A DNA stretch of 64,000 bases from positions 35,090 to 99,089 of the forward strand of contig JAEXYA010000069.1 of the NCBI GenBank assembly GCA_023451825.1, given 5' to 3'. The notes below the pieces were generated by a model. The model saw only the letters and a list, made by a program, of their open reading frames with translations. It was not told the origin of the DNA and ran no database searches. The stretch is from Pseudomonadota bacterium. Its GTDB lineage: Bacteria; Pseudomonadota; Alphaproteobacteria; Rhizobiales; Xanthobacteraceae. Every line of letters begins with the position of its first letter. The first letter of the stretch is position 1. The translations under genes were made by a program, and so were the position numbers. Positions 14,967 to 23,579 of the stretch are shown here, piece after piece.

Positions 14967-17362
14967 TGACTGCCACTCAACCTGTCGATAATTCAAGCGC
15001 TCGCCGTCAATCGAACAAAGTGAACGCAATCCAGTTTGCCACGTTAGGTCTCGCCGTGTTCGTTAGCGACGGCAAAATCCCGCTCATCCCGCGATACAAT
15101 AAGCTCGACACCGAAATATCGCGTGAAGACGTTGAGCATGCTATTGCCGATTATATGGAGAGGCATGACGGTCAAGAGCCTGTCCATGTAGGGGCGACGA
15201 AAGACATAAACGTCATTAAACGCATGTTCCGTCGCTTCCCTGATGCCGTGCCGTCTATCGCTTGCGGTCCTTCACGCCTCTGTGTCCTGGACGCGGATGC
15301 TAAAGACAACGGCCCCGAGCTGCTAGGCGGGCTCTTCGAAGAACACGGCGGCGTGCCGGCCGGAGTGCCTGTCATCCCGACGCAATCGGGCGGCAAGCAC
15401 TTCGTCTTTGCGGACCCCGATGGCGTCTTCACGAACAAAGCGGGCCTGCTTAAGAAGAACTACGGTACCGACGTGCGCGGAACGGGTGGGCAGTTCGTCG
15501 CGCCTGGCTCCATTCGCGAAGATGGACGCAGCTATGGCTCGAATGACGACAAGATCGCGTTTTTGCGCGCTGTGAACTCAAAAGCTATTCCCACGCTGCC
15601 GGCATTCATCGCCGACAAGATCGGGCAGGCGGACCGCAGCGATGAGACCGTAACGCACATCCGCGAACGCGAGGTCATCCAGGCGCTTCGCGATGCGGAT
15701 CACGACGCCGCGCTTGAGCAGTTCGATCCAACGCTCGGGCTCTATGACGTTGAGGCGCTGAAGTTGGCGAACGCTGAGTTCGCTGCGCTTTACGATGGAC
15801 CGTCTGATGATTGCAGCACGAACCGCTTCTTAGCGGCACGACATGTCATGACCGAATGGCCGGACATGCCGCCTGAAGCGCTAGCCGTTTTCTTCAGTGA
15901 GTGGGCGGGCGCCGGTAGCTATACTGACGATAAGCCGAGAACCGGGGAGTATGATGACCGGCAGATCGCGCGCGAGTGGCTGAAGAACCAGGGACTGAGC
16001 AAGCCGTCTAAGGGTGACGCATTCGGTTTCGTGTCCGATGACGACCCGACCGACAAGGTCGCGTTTCTCGCCAATGGCGGGACCGAAGAGCGGTGGGAGG
16101 CGTGGCAAGAGCAGCTGACGCGTGAGCGCGAAGTCCGTTTAGCGCGTGCAGGCCGAGTAGTCGATCAGGCTGATGGCGCAAAGACACCCACTGAGCGTCT
16201 AGCGCAACGATTCACGTACATCGAGGACATCCGCAGCGCGGCGCTCCGCTTTTTGGATTGGGTTGTCAAACACGTCGTCGCCAAACGAACCGCCTCGATT
16301 GCTACGGGCATGTGGGGTAGCGGCAAGACAGCCGTATATTCCGACATCGGCCTGCATGTGGGTTATGGTTTCGATTGGTGTGGGCGAAAGGTGAAGAAGG
16401 GCGTTGTCATTTATGTCGCATTGGAAAATAGCGAAGATATCCGACGACGTGTTCAAGCTTGGTGCGATCTGATGGAACGTGCCGGGCGTGACTTGGCGGA
16501 CGGCGCCTTCGTTGTCCACGAAGGCCCTTGCTGTCTCTTCGATCCGAGCGGTCGGCCTACGCGCGACGAGAAAGACCTCATCGAGATCGCAAGGATCGCG
16601 GCCGAGCACTACGATCTTCCCGTCGCGATGATCGTGATCGACACGCTAGCCCAGGCGATAGCACCAGGCGACGATAATAGCTCGAAAGACGCAGGCATTT
16701 TTACTAAGGCGATGCAGCGAATAGTGAACGCGACTGGCGCAAACGTTACGGCATTGGCCCATCCTGTAAAAAGCGCCACAAACGGGGATGTGGGTGTACG
16801 CGGAAGCGGCGCCTTACAAGCCAATCTCGACACCGTCATTGAGATCACCATGAGCAAAAAGGGCGGCAAAGGGACAATAAAGGCCGGAAGCAAGTTCAGA
16901 ATTGGAGACCCTAAGAAAGTCAACTTCGGCTATCGGCTGAACACGCATGTCATCGGTCGCGACGAGGACGGGGAAGACGCCCTGATCGTACTGGCCACTG
17001 CATCGTCTGTGGACGAAACGTACGCGGTTGAAGATGCTGCCGTCGATCTGGAAGCAGACGACGAAAACGAATTGGCCAAAATGATCCCCCCTGACACGCC
17101 TGCAGATCGCAAACGAGCCATTCTGAGGGTAATCACCGAACATGCTGTGACCATTGCCGCTCAAACGGACGAACAGCCCCATGAGATCGGTCTGTCTCGA
17201 AGCGGTGTATTTAGGTTGGTCAACATCGACCGGAAGCGCTCGGGTCTCTCTGAGTACGGGGAGCCCACAGTTGTGAACCGATTGCTGGACAAGCTGATGG
17301 ATGTCGGAGAGGTCGTGAGGGATGGGAAAGGGAAGGCGACAGTCTACAAGCTGACAGCCTAG
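14966..17362 (+). CDS. Bifunctional primase-polymerase / RepA-like helicase
   Basis: 798 residues. The N-terminal third has the prim-pol pattern: LDADAKDNG (metal-binding acidic pair), TQSGGKHFVF, and GTDVRGTGGQFVAPGS. The second half has an AAA/RecA-like ATPase with Walker A GMWGSGKT (about 448-455) and Walker B AMIVIDTLAQA, resembling RepA-type hexameric helicases. The C-terminus (ENELAKMIPPDTPADRKRAI onward) looks like a winged-helix domain. It would prime and unwind element DNA for replication. Overlaps the previous stop (TAATG). Six iteron-like repeats lie about 0.9 kb downstream and could be its origin. Confidence 0.85.
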   Translation: MTATQPVDNSSARRQSNKVNAIQFATLGLAVFVSDGKIPLIPRYNKLDTEISREDVEHAIADYMERHDGQEPVHVGATKDINVIKRMFRRFPDAVPSIACGPSRLCVLDADAKDNGPELLGGLFEEHGGVPAGVPVIPTQSGGKHFVFADPDGVFTNKAGLLKKNYGTDVRGTGGQFVAPGSIREDGRSYGSNDDKIAFLRAVNSKAIPTLPAFIADKIGQADRSDETVTHIREREVIQALRDADHDAALEQFDPTLGLYDVEALKLANAEFAALYDGPSDDCSTNRFLAARHVMTEWPDMPPEALAVFFSEWAGAGSYTDDKPRTGEYDDRQIAREWLKNQGLSKPSKGDAFGFVSDDDPTDKVAFLANGGTEERWEAWQEQLTREREVRLARAGRVVDQADGAKTPTERLAQRFTYIEDIRSAALRFLDWVVKHVVAKRTASIATGMWGSGKTAVYSDIGLHVGYGFDWCGRKVKKGVVIYVALENSEDIRRRVQAWCDLMERAGRDLADGAFVVHEGPCCLFDPSGRPTRDEKDLIEIARIAAEHYDLPVAMIVIDTLAQAIAPGDDNSSKDAGIFTKAMQRIVNATGANVTALAHPVKSATNGDVGVRGSGALQANLDTVIEITMSKKGGKGTIKAGSKFRIGDPKKVNFGYRLNTHVIGRDEDGEDALIVLATASSVDETYAVEDAAVDLEADDENELAKMIPPDTPADRKRAILRVITEHAVTIAAQTDEQPHEIGLSRSGVFRLVNIDRKRSGLSEYGEPTVVNRLLDKLMDVGEVVRDGKGKATVYKLTA

Positions 17363-17529
17363 AAGGACGATATGGGGGAGGGGGCGGCCGATGACAATTG
17401 GTCGCCTTTTCCGTTATTGCGTCGGCTAAACGACGTAGCGACTGCAATCACTTCGACTTTTTGCTTAACGCCTTGCCGATTGCGAGCGGTGTAATACGGT
17501 GCATCATTGCTGTTTTGGGGCTCAAGACC

Positions 17530-18288
17530 GTGAATTTTCGATTTCTTTCAAAACCGACAAGTCTGATTGCCATTCTGCCGCTTATCGCCGTTCTGTTTAA
17601 CGGGGCGCCTTTGCAGGCGCAGGAATGCTCAGCCGAATTGATTCGCAAATGGGGTGGACATGACGAGGGCTACCGGAAGTTCATGAAGCCCGGCGAGTGG
17701 GAACTTGTCGTCAGAGCTAGGGAATGCTCGAAAAGCAATCTTGCAGCCTACAAAGCTCAAGTGGAGGCTGCGACGCCTGATGAGGCTGGACTAAAAATGC
17801 TCGAAGGCTTGAGAGGGCGCTACGGAAATATTGATATGGTGTGGCTTGACAAGAACGAATTGATGCAAGTGATAGGCGCCAAGCAGACCGAGCTGGGCAA
17901 AGAGGTTCAAGCCGCTAGGCTAAAAGCTCAAGACGATAAGTGCCTCCCGGTTTTGGCGGACATTCGCATCCCATCGGACTTTGCAGATGCTGAACTTGCC
18001 ACGCGCGACCGAACCATCACATTGAACCGTTTCTTGTGCGCGGCTGCCGTTCACAGTGGGGACGTTAAGATCACTGCCGCTTCGGCGGACACGTACAAGG
18101 TCGCTTTTAGCGGTGCGTATTTGAAGTTCCGCATCAATCGACCGTCCCGCTATTTAAAGGATGCCGTTAAGACAGCATCCGTCGAAGCGATAGGAAACGA
18201 GCGAGGGGAAGAACCAGCCGATGACGCTGTGATGCAATATGTCTATGGTCAATTCATCCCATCGTACGCGAAGTTCTTGAGCCAGTAG
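17530..18288 (+). CDS. Secreted protein of unknown function, element cargo
   Basis: With GTG at 17530 the product is 252 residues and starts with a clean signal peptide (NFRFLSKPTSLIAILPLIAV, then FNGAPLQAQ before ECS). The mature part is soluble, helix-rich and carries four cysteines (ECSAEL, RECSKS, DKCLPV, RFLCAA), which could form two disulfides in the periplasm. The frame is open back to 17398, but that extension has no signal-like start. No catalytic motif is apparent. It sits after the replication gene and before the iteron array, so it is probably cargo and not structural. Confidence 0.6.
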   Translation: MNFRFLSKPTSLIAILPLIAVLFNGAPLQAQECSAELIRKWGGHDEGYRKFMKPGEWELVVRARECSKSNLAAYKAQVEAATPDEAGLKMLEGLRGRYGNIDMVWLDKNELMQVIGAKQTELGKEVQAARLKAQDDKCLPVLADIRIPSDFADAELATRDRTITLNRFLCAAAVHSGDVKITAASADTYKVAFSGAYLKFRINRPSRYLKDAVKTASVEAIGNERGEEPADDAVMQYVYGQFIPSYAKFLSQ

Positions 18289-18299
18289 ACGGGATGATT

Positions 18300-18456
18300 A
18301 TTTGCGTGCGATTTGCGTGCGCGCGAAATGACCGCACGAAAGCGCACGGTGCTCCGCACGTAAATTGGCACGGTCAGCGCACGCAAATCGCACGGTGAAT
18401 TCTTTGAGATATCAATAGCTTGAGATTTGCGTGCGGTTACGTGCGCTTGCGTGCGG
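18300..18456. repeat. Iteron-like array: six copies of ATTTGCGTGCGG
   Basis: Direct copies at 18300-18310 and 18311-18321 (exact 11-bp tandem), inverted copies at 18354-18365 (one change) and 18378-18388, and direct copies at 18425-18436 and 18446-18456. Additional CGCACG half-sites lie between. The array fills the gap between convergent genes in the half of the element that has the replication protein, so it may be an origin or an initiator/repressor binding region. Confidence 0.75.
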
Positions 18457-18483
18457 GCTTAAAACCCACTTACTTGCGCTCCA

Positions 18484-18506
18484 CCCCCTCCCTATAAGGG
18501 AGGGGG
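18484..18506. terminator. Hairpin between convergent genes
   Basis: CCCCCTCCCT and AGGGAGGGGG form a perfect 10-bp stem with loop ATA. There is no T tract, so it may terminate weakly in either direction or act as part of the repeat region before it. Confidence 0.5.
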
Positions 18507-18537
18507 CGCATGGGCGATTGGTAGGTAGGTAGATGGA

Positions 18538-19284
18538 TTAACGCGGTGCCTGCTTCGCCGCGTTTAGACTGCCGGCTATCGATCTTATCGCATTCTGGAT
18601 GGCCGACCCTTCCTCTCCGATGCGGGCGCTATCTTGTGGTGGGCGGCCGTTGCTGCCGCCGGGACAGACATTACCCGTCACTCGAAGGGTGAAGTCATTG
18701 ATCTGCCGGGCCGCCGTGTTCAGGTTGCTAATGGACGCATCGACAATATCAGCCATCGCCTTTGAATAGCTGTAGTTCCTACTCAGGTCTATGACACCCT
18801 TTACGTCGCTATCGACCCGGTATTCGACAGGGAAGGCATAGTCTTTATTATTCAAAGTCAGTCGCGGCGAAGGACCCCCGCCAGTACCCAAATCCGCAGT
18901 TAAACTCAAAGTGCGTGGTGGGGTGGCGTTAGGCCGGCTGAGGTACGTTGCGCCAGCAGCAATAAGCGCTGTGATAATGGGCACGATGATCGCGAAGCCC
19001 TTCCAGAAGTCCGTTATTGGCTTTGTGGAGAGTTTCTCTTTCAAACCCACAATGACCGTGACTTTCGAGGGGGCGCCTTCCCCAAGCCAACTTAGTCGCG
19101 CCGGCGCCTTTTCCACCTTGAACATAGAAGGAGCCAGCCGCTTTCCTTCAGGGTCGAAAACTTCTCTAACGAACGCGCCGGGGATGTCGAAGGCTGGGCA
19201 GTTCCATGCCCTGATACTCGGACTCCAGTCCGCTTCAGTCAGTCGCAGATTGAATACGATTTCATCACTCAATTCTTCAGACAT
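18538..19284 (-). CDS. Single-pass membrane protein of unknown function, element cargo
   Basis: 248 residues from the ATG at 19284, which has an AGGGGGG site; an upstream ATG at 19320 lacks one. The first about 85 residues look like a cytoplasmic beta-domain (SDEIVFNLRLTEADWSPSIR, then FDIPGAFVREVFDPEGKRLA). One membrane helix follows (WKGFAIIVPIITALIAAGAT), then an extracytoplasmic part with Ser/Thr-rich beta segments and a helical C-terminus. The gene runs against the surrounding phage genes, as cargo genes often do. No family is recognised; a membrane-linked defence or lysogenic-conversion role is possible but not shown. Confidence 0.6.
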   Translation of the reverse strand: MSEELSDEIVFNLRLTEADWSPSIRAWNCPAFDIPGAFVREVFDPEGKRLAPSMFKVEKAPARLSWLGEGAPSKVTVIVGLKEKLSTKPITDFWKGFAIIVPIITALIAAGATYLSRPNATPPRTLSLTADLGTGGGPSPRLTLNNKDYAFPVEYRVDSDVKGVIDLSRNYSYSKAMADIVDASISNLNTAARQINDFTLRVTGNVCPGGSNGRPPQDSARIGEEGSAIQNAIRSIAGSLNAAKQAPR

Positions 19285-19481
19285 GCGCCCCCCTAATTCT
19301 AAGCCGCATGGTAGAAACACGACCTTCGAGCGTCAACGGTTCTTCCAGCCAAGAAGGCCCTTCAGTGCGGCTCAAGTAGCTGACGCAATTATGACAAATC
19401 GGATAACTCCAACTTTCCGACGATTTGACCGGCAGTTCTCCCCATAGATGTAGGGACGATCCTGAGCGGGACGGTCTTACA

Positions 19482-19523
19482 GCGTGGAGAGCCTGACAGC
19501 TTCGGGGCCAAGGCTCTCCGCGT
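19482..19523 (+). other. Long hairpin in the leader of the 19558 operon
   Basis: GCGTGGAGAGCC pairs with GGCTCTCCGCGT (12 bp with two G-T wobbles) around an 18-base loop, 34 bases before the start at 19558. No T tract follows, so an RNA regulatory or processing element is more likely than a terminator. Otherwise the gap 19285-19557 shows nothing I can name. Confidence 0.45.
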
Positions 19524-19557
19524 CACCCCGGAGCACGCCCCGAGCAGAGACATTCCC

Positions 19558-19842
19558 ATGAGCCTCGAAGACGAGACGGTCAGCACCGCTGAGCTGGCCG
19601 CTATGAATATCAGCAACCGATTTACTCGCACCTGCGACGCGCTCGAAAAGATCGCCGGCAATAGCGACCGCATCGCCACCTCGCTTGAGCAGATCGTCGC
19701 GTTGTTCGCATGCGTGACCGAAATAGTTGAGCCCGAAGGGCGGGACGGTATCACGCGCGGTACGATCCGCATGCACGACATGCCGCCTGGCCTTCTCAGT
19801 ATGCGGTCGGGAAGCAACTCAAGCGACGGCGAGGACAACTGA
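19558..19842 (+). CDS. Small hypothetical phage protein (94 aa)
   Basis: Acidic N-terminus (SLEDETVSTAELAA), then a helix (NRFTRTCDALEKIAGNSDRI, ATSLEQIVALFACVTEIVEP) likely to form a coiled coil, and a Ser/Gly/Asp-rich end. GAG purines precede the ATG only weakly. Its TGA is directly followed by the ATG of the next gene. The family is not recognised; the position at the head of the structural block suggests a small accessory protein. Confidence 0.55.
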   Translation: MSLEDETVSTAELAAMNISNRFTRTCDALEKIAGNSDRIATSLEQIVALFACVTEIVEPEGRDGITRGTIRMHDMPPGLLSMRSGSNSSDGEDN

Positions 19843-20199
19843 ATGAATACGACCGCAGGGGCTAACACCGAAGCCGCTTTCATTGCGTGCGCCGAGTTGC
19901 GCGAGCTTCGAAGGGCGATGCGAAAGCTTTCCTCTGGAAGCTTCCCCGACCTGATGACGGGAGACTACACCAAAGCGGGGCCGCGACCGCCCGATCTTTT
20001 GCCGTGGCGTGAGCATCGCATTGAAGCTCACGACCTAATCGCTCATACCGCGACTGCCATCCGAATGGTCGAATGCGCCAGCCTACTTTTGGAAGAGCTG
20101 ACATGTGAACGGCCGGCGGCCTTGGCTTTGGAGTGCTTACACCGCGCCACTGATTTGCTGAGGGCCGTGCGGCCAGAGGTGGGTGTTGAGCGGCCTTAA
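19843..20199 (+). CDS. Small hypothetical phage protein (118 aa)
   Basis: Begins at the base after the previous stop. It has helical segments (FIACAELRELRRAMRKLSSG; RIEAHDLIAHTATAIRMVEC; ALALECLHRATDLLRAV) and three cysteines. It overlaps the next gene by 17 bases, so it is part of one translation-coupled unit with 19558 and 20183. No recognised domain. Confidence 0.55.
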   Translation: MNTTAGANTEAAFIACAELRELRRAMRKLSSGSFPDLMTGDYTKAGPRPPDLLPWREHRIEAHDLIAHTATAIRMVECASLLLEELTCERPAALALECLHRATDLLRAVRPEVGVERP

Positions 20200-20785
20200 C
20201 GTCACGGTTGACGCCAGCCAGCTTGAACGATGGGCCAGTGAACTATCCGCGCGCGGTATGCGCAATGCCATTCGGCGCGCGGTAGACCAGTCAGCTCGTG
20301 CAGCTCGCAAGGAGATCATCCCGCTTATCGCGGCGGACATCGGTGTGCCGAAGTCCAAGATCGCTGCGGCCGTGCCGAAGGTGAAGGCCAGCACGGCTAG
20401 CAACCTCACTGCGTCCTGGACCATCAGCAAGCAGCGTATCGGCATCTTGAACGTATCGGGCGCCAGCATAGTCAAACGCGGCGGCCTTACCGCGTCCACG
20501 CATCGCCTGACCGGCGGCGGCTCGGCACGGCTGAACGTCAAGAAGGCGTTCGTCATCAACGCCAACGGCGGCCGGGCTGTCGTGTACCGCAAGAGCGGGA
20601 GCCGCAAGCCACTCAAAGCCATCTATGCCGAGACGCCCGCAACAGCGATGGGGCAGGACGGCGCTGCGGCGCGCGTGGCATGGCAGCGGGAAGCCAACAA
20701 ACAGGTTGGCCAGCGCCTCGCTGCCGAGGTGGCCAAGCAGCTCGTGGCTGAAGGGCTCGGCCCGTCCAGCCCAAACAACGATTAG
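20183..20785 (+). CDS. Phage tail protein, minor tail Z (GPZ)-like
   Basis: 200 residues from a GTG preceded by AGAGGTGG. The N-terminal pattern (a beta strand, then LERWASELSARGMRNAIRRA, VDQSARAARKEIIPLIAADI and VPKSKIAAAVPKVKAS) is what I know from prophage minor tail protein Z and HK97 gp10-like tail completion proteins; the second half has basic beta segments (RAVVYRKSGSRKPLKAIYAE). It would act in tail completion or head-tail attachment. Unusually it lies upstream of the terminase genes, separated from them by the hairpin array. Confidence 0.6.
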   Translation: MLSGLNVTVDASQLERWASELSARGMRNAIRRAVDQSARAARKEIIPLIAADIGVPKSKIAAAVPKVKASTASNLTASWTISKQRIGILNVSGASIVKRGGLTASTHRLTGGGSARLNVKKAFVINANGGRAVVYRKSGSRKPLKAIYAETPATAMGQDGAAARVAWQREANKQVGQRLAAEVAKQLVAEGLGPSSPNND

Positions 20786-20790
20786 AGACC

Positions 20791-21227
20791 GCGACAACGA
20801 CCGTGAATGAGGTGCACGGCCGTTGTCGCCTAGCACGCTGTAGCGAAGTGATGCCCTCGTCAGGCACCGCAGTGACGCAGCGTGCGCCTGTCCCGTGAGG
20901 CGCGATCAACCGCGACTGACGGACGAGCGGACCACGCCACGTAGTGAGCGGGCGAGGCACCTACGCACGGCGTGGTCCGCGACCAATTCGGCAGCGAGTG
21001 GGCATTGTCTCGCGACGCTGCCGCTAGCCCCGCACAGCCCGGATGGACGGCGTGTGGGGCTCATATATTCGAGGCGGCAGCCGAGCACAGCTCGTGATGC
21101 ACAGCCTCTCACGGCCCGCCGCACGGTCAGCCAGATGCATGCTGACCGTGGGCGTGGCCATCCCGCCACATCTAGGACTTGGGTCCTTCCAGGGCCGGTC
21201 TGAGACCGATTGCGGCGCACTGCCGCA
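20791..21227 (+). ncRNA. Array of about eleven consecutive hairpins, candidate large structured RNA or packaging-site region
   Basis: In the 487-base gap before the terminase genes nearly every stretch pairs with a neighbour. Stems: GCGACAACG (20791) with CGTTGTCGC (20821) plus inner CCGTG/CACGG; GCACGCTG (20833) with CAGCGTGC (20878); GCGCCT with AGGCGC (20884-20903); GCGGACCACGCC (20927) with GGCGTGGTCCGC (20969) plus inner CGTAG/CTACG; CGGCAGCG (20989) with CGCTGCCG (21016); AGCCCC with GGGGCT (21026-21061); GAGGC/GCCTC enclosing CGAGC-ACA-GCTCG (21071-21108); CACGGTCAGC with GCTGACCGTG (21122-21150); GGCG/CGCC; CGGTC-TGA-GACCG; TGCGGC/GCCGCA (21211-21227). The strand is assumed from the flanking genes. 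No convincing ORF lies here. Confidence 0.6.
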
Positions 21228-21272
21228 TGATTCCGATTAAAAATCGCAGCAAAATCAATAGCAGAGATCGAA

Positions 21273-21782
21273 ATGGCGACGAAGCGCGGCACGATACGGC
21301 AGGCGGCCGATGCGACCGGCTTTGACCAAGCGGCAGTTCGGCGGGCGCTTGAAGGCGTCGAAGCGAAGGGCGTGGGCCTCGCTGAGACAATCGAGATCGT
21401 CCACGCCAACGCGGATGCTGAGCGATCAGTGGGGCACGCGGCCCATGGACGCGGTGAAGGCGGCGCCGCTCGGATGTCAGCACTAACGCAGCTCAAAGCA
21501 CGCAAGGCCGAGTTAGAAAATCAAAAGCTCGAAATGGACCTCGCCAAAGCGGCGCGCGAACTCATCGACCGGGAAGCCGTGACGCGCTTAGGCACGCACC
21601 TCATCGCAACGGCTCGGACCGCGCTCCTTTCCCTCGGGCATCGCCTAGCGCCAAAGGTCGCCGGCAAGACTGACATCGGCGAGCTGGCCCGGCTCATCGA
21701 AGTTGAAGTGCGCGACGTGCTGGGCGCGCTTTCAGACGAACAGGCATTCGTTGCAGCACTCGATGGAGACGCTCTCTCGTGA
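21273..21782 (+). CDS. Terminase small subunit-like protein
   Basis: 169 residues. The N-terminus (KRGTIRQAADATGFDQAAVR, RALEGVEAKG) is a helix-turn-helix of the Nu1 type, followed by a glycine-rich linker and a long helix (LKARKAELENQKLEMDLAKA AREL) typical of oligomerising small terminases. It would recognise the packaging site and load the large subunit. The immediate upstream hairpin region is where a cos site would be expected. It overlaps the large subunit start (GTGA). Confidence 0.75.
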   Translation: MATKRGTIRQAADATGFDQAAVRRALEGVEAKGVGLAETIEIVHANADAERSVGHAAHGRGEGGAARMSALTQLKARKAELENQKLEMDLAKAARELIDREAVTRLGTHLIATARTALLSLGHRLAPKVAGKTDIGELARLIEVEVRDVLGALSDEQAFVAALDGDALS

Positions 21783-23569
21783 GCATATCAGACGTACTCA
21801 AATCTTGGGCGGGAGCATTTGCACCGCCGCCGCGTATTCTGCCTTCAGAGTTTGCGGAAGCCGAAATCTATCTCCCGTCGTCAAGCAGCTCGACTCCAGG
21901 TCCACTAAGATTCGCATCGTACCAGCGTGAGTTGGTTGACGCACTCGCGGATGATGAGGTCGAAACAATCGTGCTGATGCTTTCGTCTCAGGTCGGGAAG
22001 TCCACCACGATTGATGCCCTGATGGGCTACTGCATCGCGTGCGAGCCTGGGCCAATGATGCACGTCTCTCCGACAGGCAGCCGTAGCGAAGAGTTCGTTC
22101 GGGACAGATTTGATCCTCTTGTCAGCGCGTCGCCCACGTTACAAACGCTGGTCGGCAAGGGGCAGGATACCCGAAAGGGCAGCTCGGGCGGCGCCAATTC
22201 GCTGTCCTCCAAATCTTTCCCTGGCGGTCAGCTCAGCTTCGCATCGGCTCACAAGCCTGACGAGCTTGCCGCACGAGCCATCAAGTTTTTGTTCTTAGAC
22301 GAGGTAGATCGATTTCCGGTTTCTGCCGGCATCGAGGGAAGTCCGATACAGCTTGCCGTCAAGCGAACCAAGACCTTCGAGGGCAAAGGTCGGAAGATCA
22401 TTGCGGTATCGACACCCACGTCTCGCACAGCATCGCGCATCAATCATTGGTTTCTCAAAGGAGACCAGCGTCGCTTCATCGTGACGTGCCCTGACTGCGA
22501 GCATCCGGGTCCGTTGTCGTTTGACAATCTAAAATGGGAAGAGGGCCGGCCGGAAACTGCATATCTTCGATGCAGCGAATGCGGCGCCGTGCATGACGAG
22601 GCATGCAAGCGCGCGATGGTAGCAGCCGGATATTGGGAGGCGACGGCCGTAGGCGAGAAAGGCGTCCGCTCGTATCACCTAAACGAGTTGGCTTCGATGT
22701 TCTCAACCCTGGAATCCGTCGCACGATCATACGAGAGTGCTGCCACGCCCGAAGAAAAGCAGGCGTTCCACAACACTGCGTTGGCTCAGGTCTATGATGC
22801 CAGCACGGAAGTCGAGCTGTCGTCGTCGGAGCTTCAGCAGCGCGCCGAACCGCTGAGCCAGCCCTATCCGGCGGACATCATGTTCGTCACAGCCGGAGTT
22901 GATGTGCAGGGCAATCGCCTGGAATGCACCTACCTCGCGCATCATTCGGGCGGGACGCAGTCCGTCTTAAATCACGTTAAGCTGCCGGGCGATACGTCGG
23001 GAGATGCAGTGTGGCAGGACCTGGACCGAGCGCTAGGCGAGACGTTCTTGCTAAGCAATGGCAACGTCGTTGCTGTCGCTGCGACCGCCGTCGACTCGGG
23101 CTTCAGCGCCGACCAGGTTATGAAATTCGTTCACGCGCAGCGTCGAAAGCGCCGCTCCATCTACGCGGTAAAAGGTGCAAGTGGGTTTGACCGTCTGCCG
23201 TTAGCGAGGGGCGGCAAGCTCAAAGGTCAAATGCAGTTGCTGATTGTCGGCGTCGATACGGTGAAACATGCTGTGCAAAGGCATCTCGCGATGACCGAAA
23301 TCGAACCCGGATACATTAGGCTGCCTGATCACCTCCCGTCGGAATATTTTGACGGCTTGGCGTCGGAAGAGCTGCGGGTCCGCTACATCAACGGAAACCC
23401 GCGCCACTTCTACCACCGCACCGTTCGGCAGAACGAACCGTTGGACTGCCTGATCTATGCGAGCGCAATTGCGAAGACTGTAAACGTTCAGTCAATCACC
23501 ACCCCGGCAACGCCGGGTTCATCCATGCCGGAATTAGCTGCAAGGCTACACGCGGCTCACAACTCCTAA
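21779..23569 (+). CDS. Phage terminase large subunit, lambda gpA family
   Basis: 596 residues. The ATPase has a Walker-A-like SSQVGKST (69-76) and Walker B FLFLDEVDR with Asp174/Glu175; a zinc-finger-like CPDC...CSEC (TCPDCEHPG, LRCSECGAVHD) follows, then the nuclease half with acidic motifs (TAGVDVQGNRLE; ATAVDSGFSADQV). This is the gpA/GpA-family layout found in lambda-like and many tailed prophages. It would cut concatemers and power packaging into a prohead. GTG start overlaps the small subunit stop. All motifs look intact. Confidence 0.93.
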   Translation: MSISDVLKSWAGAFAPPPRILPSEFAEAEIYLPSSSSSTPGPLRFASYQRELVDALADDEVETIVLMLSSQVGKSTTIDALMGYCIACEPGPMMHVSPTGSRSEEFVRDRFDPLVSASPTLQTLVGKGQDTRKGSSGGANSLSSKSFPGGQLSFASAHKPDELAARAIKFLFLDEVDRFPVSAGIEGSPIQLAVKRTKTFEGKGRKIIAVSTPTSRTASRINHWFLKGDQRRFIVTCPDCEHPGPLSFDNLKWEEGRPETAYLRCSECGAVHDEACKRAMVAAGYWEATAVGEKGVRSYHLNELASMFSTLESVARSYESAATPEEKQAFHNTALAQVYDASTEVELSSSELQQRAEPLSQPYPADIMFVTAGVDVQGNRLECTYLAHHSGGTQSVLNHVKLPGDTSGDAVWQDLDRALGETFLLSNGNVVAVAATAVDSGFSADQVMKFVHAQRRKRRSIYAVKGASGFDRLPLARGGKLKGQMQLLIVGVDTVKHAVQRHLAMTEIEPGYIRLPDHLPSEYFDGLASEELRVRYINGNPRHFYHRTVRQNEPLDCLIYASAIAKTVNVQSITTPATPGSSMPELAARLHAAHNS

Positions 23570-23579
23570 GAGGACCACC

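Noticed and set aside
18300..18456. CRISPR array in the iteron region
   Set aside because: Units are only 11-12 bp, in both orientations and irregularly spaced, with no spacer pattern or cas genes.
20895..21505. ORFs of 102 and 199 codons across the hairpin array (plus and minus strand)
   Set aside because: Arg/Ser/Ala-rich, no ribosome-binding site, overlap the small terminase or the stems; the composition is that of chance GC-rich frames.
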